From Akkermansia muciniphila (GTDB lineage: Bacteria > Verrucomicrobiota > Verrucomicrobiia > Verrucomicrobiales > V1-33), in assembly GCA_945861415.1 (NCBI GenBank), contig CAMAUV010000008.1:32058-96057 (forward strand): a stretch of DNA of 64,000 nt, in the 5' to 3' direction. Below, in pieces: positions 7,908-16,781 of the stretch. The notes below the pieces were generated by a model that was not told the DNA's origin, ran no database searches, and saw only the letters and a program-made list of their open reading frames with translations. Made by a program: the position numbers and the translations under genes. Every line of letters starts with the position of its first letter. Positions within the stretch are counted from its first letter, which is position 1.

Positions 7908-9350
7908 TCAGAGCAGACCGAGAATGAGTTGCGGGTAAACCCCCAGCACCAGCGTCGCGGCGATCAAAATGATCAGTAGGGATTTGGCGACCGGGCTGAC
8001 GGGAATGGCGGCAGCCCCTTCCGGTGCGGTATTCCAGTAGACGTGCCGGATGACTTTGAAGTAGTAGTAGAATCCCGCGGCGGCTCCGGCGACGGCGATG
8101 CCGATGGCCAGCCATTGCTGAGCACCGGCGGCGGCGATAAAGACGAAGAATTTGCCAAGGAAACCAGCCGTGAGCGGCACTCCCGCGAGCGAGGCCGCTG
8201 CGATGAGAGTGGCGAAACCAAGAAACGGATTTCGCCGGTGCAGTCCGTCGAAGGCTTTCAATTCATCGCTCCCGGTGGATTTGTTGATGATGATCAGCAC
8301 CGCAAAGGCGAGCAGGGTCATGCACAGGTAGGCGCTTAGGTAGAAAGCAATGATCCGGGTGGAGGTCAGTTCACCGGTGTGGCGGTCGCTGGCCAGTGCG
8401 AGCAGAAGGAATCCCGCGTGGGAAATGGAAGAGTAGGCAAGGAGACGCTTGAAATTCCCCTGCGGAATGGCGGCGAGATTTCCGAGAATGAGCGTGGCAC
8501 AGGCGACGGCCACCAGAATGGCGATGCAAGTGGTGCGTAAACTTTCGACCGCAAGGAAGGGCTCCATGAGACGAATGGCGACGAGGAAACCGGCGGCTTT
8601 CGAGCCCACGGAGAGAAACGCTGTCACTGGGGTCGGTGCGCCCTGATACACATCCGGCACCCAGAAGTGAAAGGGCACGGCGGCGATTTTGAAGCAGAGT
8701 GCGATGAGGATGAGCGCGAAGGCAAAGAGCGCCGGCCCGCGAGCGGCACTCGGGAGGGCGGTGCGAATAGCGTCAAGTCCGGTCTGCCCGGTGGCGCCGA
8801 AGAGCCATGAGAGACCGTAGACGAGTATACCGGTGCTCAGCGCGCCAAGGATCAGATACTTGACCCCGGCCTCAAGGCTGCCCACATTGCGCCGCATGTA
8901 GGCGACCATGATGTAGAAGCCGATGGTGGTGAGTTCGAGGCTCAGGAAAATGGTGGTGATGTCGATAGCGGAGGCCATCCACATGAGGCCCGCGCAGATG
9001 AGCACAGGCAGGGCAAAGAATTCCCCGGTGGCCGGCCCGCCGCCGGCGCGGGCGCTGTATTTTTCTAGCACTGGAAGGTATTCGAGCCCTAGCATCAAAA
9101 CGAAGGCCGTGCACAGGAGCGCGAGGCCTTTGAAGAACAGCGAAAGGGAGCTGTCATCATAGAACTGCCACATGGGGGAGTCGCAGCCGCAGTGGGATTT
9201 GACGGTGAGCAGGAGCAGGAAGGTGGCGGCGATGCCGGCGAGAGCGGCCCAGCCGATGCGGCGCTTGTGCTGCGGCGGGGTGAAGGCTTCGACGAGCAGG
9301 AGGACCAGCCCGAGCACCACAACTGCAATTTCCAAATAGTAAGCCGGCAT
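7908..9350 (-). CDS. nuoN: NADH-quinone oxidoreductase subunit N
   Basis: A 480-residue, 14-helix membrane subunit of respiratory complex I, homologous to Mrp-type antiporters, forming one of the proton channels. Diagnostic segments include LELTTIGFYIMVAYMRR, the glutamate-containing region in SLEAGVKYLILGALSTGI, FKIAAVPFHFWVPDVYQGAP, LLAYSSISHAGFLLLA and SLAGVPLTAGFLGKF. It starts 6 bases after the nuoM stop, so both are in one transcript. No other complex I gene is in the window. Confidence 0.94.
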   Translation of the reverse strand: MPAYYLEIAVVVLGLVLLLVEAFTPPQHKRRIGWAALAGIAATFLLLLTVKSHCGCDSPMWQFYDDSSLSLFFKGLALLCTAFVLMLGLEYLPVLEKYSARAGGGPATGEFFALPVLICAGLMWMASAIDITTIFLSLELTTIGFYIMVAYMRRNVGSLEAGVKYLILGALSTGILVYGLSWLFGATGQTGLDAIRTALPSAARGPALFAFALILIALCFKIAAVPFHFWVPDVYQGAPTPVTAFLSVGSKAAGFLVAIRLMEPFLAVESLRTTCIAILVAVACATLILGNLAAIPQGNFKRLLAYSSISHAGFLLLALASDRHTGELTSTRIIAFYLSAYLCMTLLAFAVLIIINKSTGSDELKAFDGLHRRNPFLGFATLIAAASLAGVPLTAGFLGKFFVFIAAAGAQQWLAIGIAVAGAAAGFYYYFKVIRHVYWNTAPEGAAAIPVSPVAKSLLIILIAATLVLGVYPQLILGLL

Positions 9351-9356
9351 GGGAAG

Positions 9357-10925
9357 TTAGCGGGAGACGGGTGCAAGGGCTTCGACGACGGGACGCACGA
9401 GGTCGAGGAGGAGATTCGGGAAGAAGCCGGTGATGAGCAGCGCGGCGACGAGGAGCAGCGCGGGGATGCGTGTGTCCTGACCAATGTCTGTCACGCCATA
9501 GACGGCCTGCCCCGGCTGGCCTTTGAATACGGCCCGGTAGGCGCGCAGCATATAAACAGCGCTCATCACCACGCCCCACAAGGCAAGGATGGTCGCCCAT
9601 TCCAGCCAGCCGAGGCATCCGCAGTCGGATTTGTTGGCGAATCCGCCAAAGAAGATGTTCACCTCACCAGCAAAGTTGGCAAAGCCCGGCAGCCCGATGC
9701 TGGCAAAAGCTCCCATGCCGAAAAGTAATCCAAGGACGGGGGCGCCTTTCGCCATTCCTCCCAGACGGTGAAATTGCAGCGTACCTGTTTTCTCCCGCAC
9801 CGCCGCGCACAGCGCAAAGAGCAGCGCAATGCTGATGCCGTGGGCGAACATAAGCAGGACCGCCCCCCCGTAGCCGATAGCATTTCCGCTGGCAATGCCG
9901 AGGAAAATGTATCCCATGTGCATCACCGAGGAATTACCCAACACCATGTCAAGTTCCTTCTGGGCGATGGTCACGAGACCGATAAAGAGAATGTTCCCGA
10001 GGAGCAGTATGATCAGAATATGCTGAATCCACTCGGCGCTTTGCCCCAGCGGCAGCATGGGCACCGCAACCCGCAACAAGCCGTAAAGACCGAACTTTTT
10101 GAGCACCCCGGAATGGAGCATGGCGACCGGGGCCGGAGCCGAAGCATAAGCCGGGGCCGCCCATGAATGGAACGGAAAGAGTGAAATCAGGATACCGAAT
10201 CCAATGAGCAGTGTCAGGTAAATATGCTCCTGCGTGCCCCCTTCTATGCCCCTAGCCTGCGCCGCGAGTTTCGCCATGTCGAAGGTCATCTCCCCTCCCT
10301 TCGCAGCAGCTGCAACCACCAGCCATGCAAGACCGGCTAGCAGGACCAGACTCCCGAACCCCAGATAGATAGTGATCTTCCACGCAGCGTCCTTGTTGTT
10401 ACCTGTGCCGCGCATCCCAATCATGAGGAAGGTGGGGATCAACGCGAGTTCGTGAAAGGCATAGAAGAAGACGAGATCCGTGGAAACGAATGCCCCCATG
10501 GCCCCCGCCGCTATCAACAGGGCGCTGCTATACCAAAAGCCTTCGCCGCCCTCTTTTGGAGGCCTGACCCACACGGCAGCCAAAGTCACCAGCACCGTCA
10601 AGAGGACCATGACCAAGCTCAACCCGTCGATTCCGACGTTGAAACCCATGGCCGGAGAATTCAACACGGCCCGTCTGGCCTCAAACTGAAAGCCATCACC
10701 GGGCACAAAAGTAAACGCAAGGCAGAGAGCGATGAGGAGATTCGCCCCAGCCGCCGCCAGTGCGGCTGAGCGCGCAGGCGCTCCAAATGCCATCGCCACA
10801 GCGGCGATAATGGGGAGGAAAATCAGCAGGTCGAGCGGACTCAAGCGGTCGGGATCGTTGGTGTTGGTGCCGCTCCGTGCGGCAGGTTGCCGATTATTGA
10901 ATGCGCCCCCCGGCGGCAAGGGCAT
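9357..10925 (-). CDS. nuoM: NADH-quinone oxidoreductase subunit M
   Basis: Up to 522 residues. NuoM is a proton-pumping membrane subunit of complex I. Hallmarks are VGIDGLSLVMVLLTVLV, FYAFHELALIPTFLMIG (the conserved channel glutamate), a TM region with LLIGFGILISLFPFHSW, LLRVAVPMLP and VLGNSSVMHMGYIFLG. The first 27 residues from the ATG at 10925 (Asn/Pro/Gly-rich) do not look like a NuoM N-terminus; a TTG at 10844 directly before SPLDLLIFLP is an alternative start and would also leave room for the CRP-like site and a promoter upstream. nuoN follows directly. Confidence 0.93.
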   Translation of the reverse strand: MPLPPGGAFNNRQPAARSGTNTNDPDRLSPLDLLIFLPIIAAVAMAFGAPARSAALAAAGANLLIALCLAFTFVPGDGFQFEARRAVLNSPAMGFNVGIDGLSLVMVLLTVLVTLAAVWVRPPKEGGEGFWYSSALLIAAGAMGAFVSTDLVFFYAFHELALIPTFLMIGMRGTGNNKDAAWKITIYLGFGSLVLLAGLAWLVVAAAAKGGEMTFDMAKLAAQARGIEGGTQEHIYLTLLIGFGILISLFPFHSWAAPAYASAPAPVAMLHSGVLKKFGLYGLLRVAVPMLPLGQSAEWIQHILIILLLGNILFIGLVTIAQKELDMVLGNSSVMHMGYIFLGIASGNAIGYGGAVLLMFAHGISIALLFALCAAVREKTGTLQFHRLGGMAKGAPVLGLLFGMGAFASIGLPGFANFAGEVNIFFGGFANKSDCGCLGWLEWATILALWGVVMSAVYMLRAYRAVFKGQPGQAVYGVTDIGQDTRIPALLLVAALLITGFFPNLLLDLVRPVVEALAPVSR

Positions 10926-10926
10926 T

Positions 10927-10944
10927 TTGTGAAATCTTTCACAA
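10927..10944. promoter_or_regulatory. CRP-type palindrome upstream of nuoM
   Basis: TTGTGAAA-TC-TTTCACAA is a perfect 18-base palindrome and contains TGTGA-N6-TCACA, the consensus site of E. coli CRP. It is one base from the 10925 ATG of nuoM. A Crp/Fnr-family regulator is therefore a likely controller of nuoMN; which one cannot be told from here. Confidence 0.55.
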
Positions 10945-11401
10945 GCTCTGGCGCTGATTCAATATTTGGATCGTGACCACAGCGATCGTTGCTCGCTGCG
11001 GAATTTTATAACTCGCTGATGAATATTTAACAGGTTCTCGACGAATTTTGGGCTTCATTGTTCTGGCTTCGTCATTCCCGGCGCAGTGTTCAGAAATCAG
11101 ACAGTTCCAGCACCGCCGGTCTGGAGACAATGATTTCAGCGTGAGGAATCCTAGCGTGGGCATCTCCACCACAAACTGAACCACCGACTTCTAGGCAAGA
11201 TGACCCGTTACTTTGCCTGCGGCGATTAAATCGGCGTTTCCCAAGAAAGCACCCAAGAAGTGCCACCCAAAAGCTCCGGCAAGGCAGGACCTCAGGTAGT
11301 AAAGTTCGCGCGACCTCGCAGGCACCAATTCAAGAAAAACTCACGCCACTTAGCTTAAATTCCCCAAAAAAGCAGTTTTTCTTTTTTTTATTGAAATTAT
11401 A
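10945..11401. other. intergenic region upstream of the pilin cassette
   Basis: About 460 bases between divergent nuoM and the first pilin gene. It is more AT-rich than the surroundings, especially near 11360-11400. I see no gene; it probably holds the promoters of both transcripts. Confidence 0.4.
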
Positions 11402-11429
11402 TTGACGTGAACCTTTTATGTGCGATAGT
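11402..11429 (+). promoter_or_regulatory. candidate sigma-70 promoter of the first pilin gene
   Basis: TTGACG (11402-11407) and GATAGT (11424-11429) are separated by 16 bases and preceded by an AT-rich tract with a T-run at 11378-11391, like an UP element. The ATG of the pilin gene is at 11480. Confidence 0.45.
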
Positions 11430-11479
11430 CGCATTAACCATACCCACCATAACCAAAGCAACCAGCACAAAACGAAAAT

Positions 11480-11881
11480 ATGAAAAACCTAAAAGTCAGC
11501 AACAAGAAGGGATTCAGTCTTGTCGAACTCCTCGTGGTCATCGCAGTGATCGGCGTAATCGCCGCTATCGCGATTCCCGCGATGACCAACATCTTCGGCA
11601 ACAGCCGCACGGCTAAGAGCAAGCGCAATGCCCAAAACATCGCCAGCGTTTACTCTGCAGCGCGCGCTGCTGGCGCTAGCTTCATCGGCAACGGCGGAAA
11701 TGGAACCACTGTGTCGGATATAACGAGCCAACTAGCATCAGGAATTAACGGTTCCGGAAGCTTCAGCACCAGCAAGTTCCAGATTTCCCTAGCCCCCACC
11801 GAAATCATGGAAGCTACCGCTTTTCTCGATGCTGCTGACATCATCAACGGTGTGCTGAAGTATACCGGCACCGCCCCTTAG
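11480..11881 (+). CDS. type IV pilin / pseudopilin-like protein (probable major subunit)
   Basis: A 133-residue prepilin. A short basic leader ends in KKG, followed by FSLVELLVVIAVIGVIAAIA: the cleavage site is Gly-Phe and Glu5 is present, as needed for prepilin peptidase processing and filament assembly. The rest is Ala/Ser/Gly-rich with no cysteine. It has its own AT-rich promoter region and a strong terminator right behind it, unlike the other three pilins in this cassette, which suggests separate, possibly high, expression. I infer it is the main subunit; this is not proven. Confidence 0.85.
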   Translation: MKNLKVSNKKGFSLVELLVVIAVIGVIAAIAIPAMTNIFGNSRTAKSKRNAQNIASVYSAARAAGASFIGNGGNGTTVSDITSQLASGINGSGSFSTSKFQISLAPTEIMEATAFLDAADIINGVLKYTGTAP

Positions 11882-11907
11882 TCGTCAGCTTGAGACTCCC
11901 TATCAAA

Positions 11908-11942
11908 CCCCATCCGGTCTAAAGACCGGGCGGGGCTTTTTG
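11908..11942 (+). terminator. rho-independent terminator after first pilin gene
   Basis: A GC-rich stem of CCCC..CCGGTC pairing with GACCGG..GGGG around a TAAA loop, followed by CTTTTT. It starts 27 bases after the pilin stop. Confidence 0.8.
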
Positions 11943-12203
11943 AACCCAATTTGTTTCACGGTTTTGGCGCGCCGCCTAGTAGTCAGGTAGGCGCAAGTTT
12001 GTTTTCTAGGCCTCGGGCCAGACCTACTTCCTTTCGCAGACAAGGTTTTACTGTTTGATCCCCGGGAGGCAATCTACCATGGTTCCTGCTTTCAGCTTAT
12101 GGCCATCTGATCTAATTTAGCCGCCAAGTCGCTGGACCTAACCAGCAGAGAGCTGCGCTACCGGCGGTTTACAGACTTCGAACTCCTGAAGACGGTCGCC
12201 ATT

Positions 12204-12419
12204 ATGGTAGTTTTCGCTTTGGCTGCCCCCGGAGTCTATGCCGGAATCCACGGCAGTTCCGAGGCAATCAAAGACCTCAAGAACGGGTTAAAAACTGTGG
12301 GCTTTCATGCTGCGGCCTTCCTTGTCTCCATGTGCTGTGTCTGGGGCAATCAGCGCACGCAGGGATGGAGTGACCGGAACAAAATCCTCGCGGATATTCT
12401 CGAAAAATACCCCCCGTAA
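12204..12419 (+). CDS. small hypothetical protein inside the pilin cassette
   Basis: A 71-residue frame of unknown function. It has two weakly hydrophobic stretches (MVVFALAAPGVYAG and HAAAFLVSMCCVWG) and an amphipathic end. Protein-like sequence (DLTSRELRYRRF) continues upstream of the ATG in the same frame to about 12119, but with no ATG, GTG or TTG start there; either a rare start is used or the gene has lost its original start. No relative recognised. Confidence 0.4.
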   Translation: MVVFALAAPGVYAGIHGSSEAIKDLKNGLKTVGFHAAAFLVSMCCVWGNQRTQGWSDRNKILADILEKYPP

Positions 12420-12882
12420 CATCTGGTCCGCACTCAACTTTAGGCTGTTCACATTGACGAGGGACACAACTCCGGGGTGATCCGACTGCACGATAAACTC
12501 TTTGCTGTGGTTGATAAGCTTGATGCAATTAATGACGCCAGCATATCGGTGAAATTTGAAATGAAGGAAGTGGCCATGGCCCCGTTCCGCTCTTTCCAGT
12601 GGATGATTTACGCCCTCGCCGGTCATGATGTCCGCGGTCCAGCTAAGCAACGGGCCGGAAAGATCATCCCGGCCTTTGAGCGCCGTTGCCTTCAGCACTT
12701 TGACCGCGTGGCGTTTCTCCAGAACCCTCGAAATATGCCAACGGGCTGTCCTCACCCCATAACCTGCAAAACGGTGAGAGACCGTGCAGCAGAAATCGAT
12801 GCCCTAGGGAGCGCCAAAGAGGACGATTTGGCACTTGATCCCAGAAATTTAGGCAGAGCCAATACTTTAAATATGGAAATTC
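12420..12882. other. region without a supportable gene
   Basis: Open frames overlap on both strands (plus 12477-12902, minus 12288-12755). Neither has a recognised domain, a good start or clear codon bias, and each would overlap a better candidate. The stretch may be decayed coding sequence. Confidence 0.4.
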
Positions 12883-12910
12883 TTGAAATCCTTGCTATTT
12901 GAGCTACAGT
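12883..12910 (+). promoter_or_regulatory. candidate sigma-70 promoter for the second pilin gene
   Basis: TTGAAA (12883-12888), a 16-base spacer and TACAGT (12905-12910) lie about 45 bases ahead of the pilin start at 12956. It would serve the three linked pilin genes and the ATPase. Confidence 0.45.
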
Positions 12911-12955
12911 AGCGTAACTTGCCCCCATCCTGTAACTCCATGCCTTCGCCAGAAT

Positions 12956-13411
12956 ATGCTTAAGACCAAAATGAAACGCGCATTCAGCCTCGTGGAAATG
13001 CTTCTCGTCATTGCTATCATAAGCATTCTGGCTGCTATGGCCATTAGCAATTTCTCAAATGCCTCTCAGGACTCCCGCGACATCATCTCCCGGCAGCAGT
13101 TGGCCGTGTTGCAGCAAGCGCTAAACCACCACGTGAACAAAGAAATCGGCAGAGTCACTAACTCAGGTGGCTCCCCGCAGACAGTCTCTCAAGTCATGAT
13201 CGCCTACAATGCAAAGGCTGGGCAGCAGCGATTCGACACCCTAAAACTTTTCCTTGATGACTCGCTCTGGTCGGGTCCGACGGGGACGGAGAATCTTCAG
13301 TTCAACTTATCTACCCAGAGGATAACCACCAAGGCCATGCGCGATACGAACAACTACATGACCCTTCCCAACTGGGTCTCAGGATCCTTTCCCAAAGTCC
13401 AACTCAACTAA
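12956..13411 (+). CDS. type IV pilin / pseudopilin-like protein
   Basis: About 151 residues with the N-terminus MLKTKMKRAFSLVEMLLVIA. The class III signal peptide ends Ala-Phe instead of Gly-Phe; Ala at -1 is tolerated by some prepilin peptidases. Glu5 is present, followed by the hydrophobic spine helix (IISILAAMAISNF). The start at 12956 was preferred over the upstream in-frame start at 12899; 12971 is also possible. The globular part is polar with no cysteines. It is the first of three pilin genes closely followed by a GspE/PilB-type ATPase. Confidence 0.8.
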   Translation: MLKTKMKRAFSLVEMLLVIAIISILAAMAISNFSNASQDSRDIISRQQLAVLQQALNHHVNKEIGRVTNSGGSPQTVSQVMIAYNAKAGQQRFDTLKLFLDDSLWSGPTGTENLQFNLSTQRITTKAMRDTNNYMTLPNWVSGSFPKVQLN

Positions 13412-13444
13412 TTCGCACCGGCCAACCTTTACCATTATGAGAGA

Positions 13445-13840
13445 ATGACTCGCTCCAGCAAAAAATCCTCCGGCTTTTCACTCGTTGAAGTGCTCGCAGC
13501 CGTGGCCATCATCGGCATTCTCGTTTTCATCGCCATCCCGAACGTCGTGCAATCCCGGCGGGATGCCGAAGAGCACTTCGCCATCGCCCGGGCTGAGGCC
13601 CTGAATTCTGCCGTCAGCCAGTATATTCAGTCCGTGGGCCGCGGCAACGCCGGCACGACATGGACGGGCAAAGACAACGCTGAAAAATACGCTCTGGTGA
13701 AGGGCTATCTGGCCTATTCTCCTGCAACCGTGGGCAGCTATATGCCTAATGGGTATACCTACAACTTTGGTTTCACGCCGGATACCAAGGTCACCATCAC
13801 AAGAGGCAGCGGCACCAGCGCGGAATCCATTTTCTACTAA
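13445..13840 (+). CDS. type IV pilin / pseudopilin-like protein
   Basis: A 131-residue prepilin. The leader ends SSG and is followed by FSLVEVLAAVAIIGILVFIA, with the Gly-Phe processing site and Glu5. The C-terminal part contains Tyr/Gly-rich segments typical of minor pseudopilins. It lies 33 bases after the preceding pilin gene and 34 bases before the next one, consistent with one operon. Its globular part is unlike that of its neighbours, so the cassette encodes different subunits and not recent tandem copies. Confidence 0.82.
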   Translation: MTRSSKKSSGFSLVEVLAAVAIIGILVFIAIPNVVQSRRDAEEHFAIARAEALNSAVSQYIQSVGRGNAGTTWTGKDNAEKYALVKGYLAYSPATVGSYMPNGYTYNFGFTPDTKVTITRGSGTSAESIFY

Positions 13841-13874
13841 GCTCCTGTACTAGAACCGCATCCTAGGCAATTAT

Positions 13875-14360
13875 ATGCTCCAAACGCTCATCCAACGGAA
13901 GCCTCGCGCCGGTTTCAGCTTTGTTGAATTGATCATCACCCTTGCCATCATGGGCTTGCTGGCTGCCGTCGCCATTCCAGTATATTCGAACGTGACGAAA
14001 TCTTCCGGGGAGACGATCGCCACGGACCACGTGGAGAGCCTGAACCGGGCGGTGGCAAAGTTTTCCCAGAACTGCTGGAGGCTGCCCTCCCCGGCGGATA
14101 ACTCGGTCACCACCGATGAGTTTGTGGTTCTGCGGAGCATTCAATACAGGTTCCCGATATCCAATCCCAAAGTCGGATCACCCTATTTCGACCCACGATA
14201 CAACCCAACCGCATCCTCCAGCACGAATGATCTGCGGATTCGCTGGAACGGCACTGGTTTCGAACTGCTCAAGACCGGGACAGCCGGAAGCGGACTGCGA
14301 TACAACGGCGGCAACGAATACACGCCCCCCTCCAGTTTCCCGAATGGCTACCAGCCTTGA
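13875..14360 (+). CDS. type IV pilin / pseudopilin-like protein
   Basis: A 161-residue prepilin. The leader MLQTLIQRKPRAG is followed by FSFVELIITLAIMGLLAAVA, with Gly-Phe cleavage and Glu5. The C-terminal domain is larger than in the other three, has one cysteine (QNCWRLP), and carries a region with GTGFELLKTG resembling pseudopilins that cap a filament. It is 47 bases upstream of the ATPase gene and probably in the same transcript. Confidence 0.82.
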   Translation: MLQTLIQRKPRAGFSFVELIITLAIMGLLAAVAIPVYSNVTKSSGETIATDHVESLNRAVAKFSQNCWRLPSPADNSVTTDEFVVLRSIQYRFPISNPKVGSPYFDPRYNPTASSSTNDLRIRWNGTGFELLKTGTAGSGLRYNGGNEYTPPSSFPNGYQP

Positions 14361-14407
14361 ACAGCTTCCTAAGAACAGCCGCCACACTCCTTTTTCACCT
14401 GTAAAAA

Positions 14408-16600
14408 ATGCCGACCAATCCAGCCAACATCTTACCCGCCGTGTCCTCCCGCTATCCAGTCGAGGATTCGAGCGGCATGGAAGATAACTTCTGGAACAAA
14501 GTAGCAGAAAGAGGCCGATTCCCTGCCCCGGCTCCAGTTGCCCGTCCGGACAAGGTGGACATTGAGCAACTTGCCTCCTCCATTTCCGTTGCGCCGGTCA
14601 AACTGCCTCGCGGAACCTGTTCCATACCTGCGGAAAACCTCCTGCGCCTTCTTGGCCGTAAACCACGCACATCGGAGCCATGGATACCAGTAGGCACCCT
14701 TGGTCCACTGCTGATCATGGCGCACTGCCGCACGGATTCTGATGACTTTTGGGGCGTCCCAAAGGCGCTCACAGTGCCCATCATGATCGATGTCGCCCAA
14801 TACGATTCAATCCTCAAAGATCTCTGTTCCCGCATTGGCCATAAACCTCTGGCTGATTCCAATCCAGTGGAAAACCTGCCGGCACCGCCCGTCGGCGAAC
14901 CGAAGGCGGCACTGCGCTGGTTCACCGAGAACTACCCGCTCAGCCAGGATGAGAAAGAAAAAATGATGCGGCTTTACGAGGAGAACGAGAACAAGCCGCT
15001 CGCTTCCCTCGATGACCTCAAGTTCCTCCCCCGCCATTACAACGCGGCCATCCTCCGCATCGCTACCGGACAACTGGCGTTCAATCCGGAGGAGGCTCCC
15101 TCACAAAACATGTTCCCGGACACGCTCTTGGACAAGCATACCGTTTTCCCTCTCTACTGCGGCAGGCGCCATGTATACATGATGTCTCCGGTGACTTCGA
15201 ACTATGCGTTCGAGGACGAGTGGCTCTCCGGCGGGAACGACCCCGTCAAAATCATTTCCGTTCTCGCCGATCCGGCCGCCATCCGCGCCGCTATTGCCCG
15301 CAACCGCAGTAAGGCCGCCCGTGAAACCAGCGGCACGAAGGTCGGGGAACTGACCTACTCGGACACCCAGAGCATGGTGGAAATCGACCCGGTCGATATC
15401 TCCCGAATCAACCCGGCAAATCCCAATAATACCGCCGAGCAACTGGTCCAGTGGGCGATCTACCGTGCGCTGACGATGCGCGCGTCCGACCTTCACATTG
15501 AGAAATTCTACAACACCGCCCGATTCCGCGCCCGCATCGACGGCGAACTGGTAGTCATTCATTCCTGCTCAGAGGAAAGCCTCCCTCGCTACATCGCGAT
15601 GATCAAAAACTGGGCCAACCTAGGCCAGGAGCGCCAGACCTGTCAGGACGGTCGCTTTGCAATGCGCATCGGCCAGCGCCGCGTGGACGTCCGGGTCGCT
15701 GCCGTGCCCCACCGCAAAGAGTTCCAGAAGATCATTATGCGCTTCCTAGACAAACAGGACGGCATCCGCAAACTCAGCGAGCTCAATCTCGGCCCGCGCC
15801 AGACGAGCATCATCAAAAGTGTCATGGGACGCGACCAAGGACTTGTGCTCGTCACCGGTCCCACCGGCTCCGGCAAGACCACCACGCTCTACGCCTTTCT
15901 CAATTCGATCAACGATGACAACATCAACATCCAAACGATCGAGGACCCCATTGAATATGAAATCGAGGGCATTAATCAAACGCAAACGGACGCCTACCAT
16001 GATCTGACTTTTGCCAATGGTCTGCGGGCACTGCTCCGGGCCGACCCCGATGTCATCCTCATCGGTGAATCCCGGGACGGAGAAACTGCCGGTGCCGCCA
16101 TCAATGCAGCGCTCACCGGACACTTGGTGCTCACCACTTTGCACGCCAACGACTCCCTGCGCGCCATCTCCCGTTTGCTCAGCATGGGTGTGGAACCTTA
16201 TCTACTCGCTGACGCACTGTGCATGAGTCAGGCCCAGCGTCTCGTGCGCCGCCTTTGCCCCTACTGCAAGCACCCGCTGCCTGCGAGCCAGGAGGTCCAG
16301 GACTTCCTCTACCATCAGGGAATCATCACCGAACCAATCACTGAACCCATTTACCAGAAAGTGGGCTGTGAGGAATGTAATGGCACGGGCTACACCGGAC
16401 GGATCGCCCTCATGGAAGTTGCCCTCATCACAGCCGAACTCTCCACCCTCATCGCCACGCGAGCCCCGGTGAATGAGTTGCGAAAAGTCGCAGTGAAAGA
16501 TGGATTCAAGTCGCTCTATCAGGAAGGGTTGATCCAAGTCCTTGGCGGCCACACCACCTTCGATGAGATCAACTGCCTGAGCTATACGGCTATGGAGTAA
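14408..16600 (+). CDS. GspE/PilB-type secretion or pilus assembly ATPase
   Basis: A 730-residue hexameric ATPase of the GspE/PilB superfamily, which drives extension of type IV pili or type II secretion pseudopili. It has two divergent N-terminal regulatory-like domains (about residues 45-150 and 205-310), an N2 region with RASDLHIEKF, Walker A GPTGSGKTT (about 484-492), an Asp box with IEDPIEY, Walker B DVILIGESRD, a His box TGHLVLTTLHAND, and a C-terminal zinc tetracysteine (CPYC near 617, CEEC near 653). The long N-terminal part is poorly conserved. No GspF/PilC platform, secretin or prepilin peptidase gene is nearby, so these must come from elsewhere in the genome. Confidence 0.92.
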   Translation: MPTNPANILPAVSSRYPVEDSSGMEDNFWNKVAERGRFPAPAPVARPDKVDIEQLASSISVAPVKLPRGTCSIPAENLLRLLGRKPRTSEPWIPVGTLGPLLIMAHCRTDSDDFWGVPKALTVPIMIDVAQYDSILKDLCSRIGHKPLADSNPVENLPAPPVGEPKAALRWFTENYPLSQDEKEKMMRLYEENENKPLASLDDLKFLPRHYNAAILRIATGQLAFNPEEAPSQNMFPDTLLDKHTVFPLYCGRRHVYMMSPVTSNYAFEDEWLSGGNDPVKIISVLADPAAIRAAIARNRSKAARETSGTKVGELTYSDTQSMVEIDPVDISRINPANPNNTAEQLVQWAIYRALTMRASDLHIEKFYNTARFRARIDGELVVIHSCSEESLPRYIAMIKNWANLGQERQTCQDGRFAMRIGQRRVDVRVAAVPHRKEFQKIIMRFLDKQDGIRKLSELNLGPRQTSIIKSVMGRDQGLVLVTGPTGSGKTTTLYAFLNSINDDNINIQTIEDPIEYEIEGINQTQTDAYHDLTFANGLRALLRADPDVILIGESRDGETAGAAINAALTGHLVLTTLHANDSLRAISRLLSMGVEPYLLADALCMSQAQRLVRRLCPYCKHPLPASQEVQDFLYHQGIITEPITEPIYQKVGCEECNGTGYTGRIALMEVALITAELSTLIATRAPVNELRKVAVKDGFKSLYQEGLIQVLGGHTTFDEINCLSYTAME

Positions 16601-16781
16601 GCGGCCCTTTTGATGGCGCGGTCAACCACGCCGCCATCAGGCAATTCCCTAAACAATTGTGAGGAATCCCGACTTGCGGCTTACCCCCCTTGCCGTACTA
16701 TCAGACGAGAGGGTTTTCACCGGCATCCCGCATCGGGGGCGTAGTTAAGGTGTCGGCCCTACGCACCCATTTCCTCAAGCC

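Noticed and set aside
11945..12000. Imperfect inverted repeat (GCCTA / TAGGC) near 11970-11993 as an RNA element
   Set aside because: The stem is short, lies behind a good terminator, and no conserved RNA family pattern could be recognised.
12288..12755. A 155-codon minus-strand frame in the pilin cassette
   Set aside because: No family, no good start, weak codon bias, and it overlaps a better plus-strand candidate; kept only as an ambiguous region.
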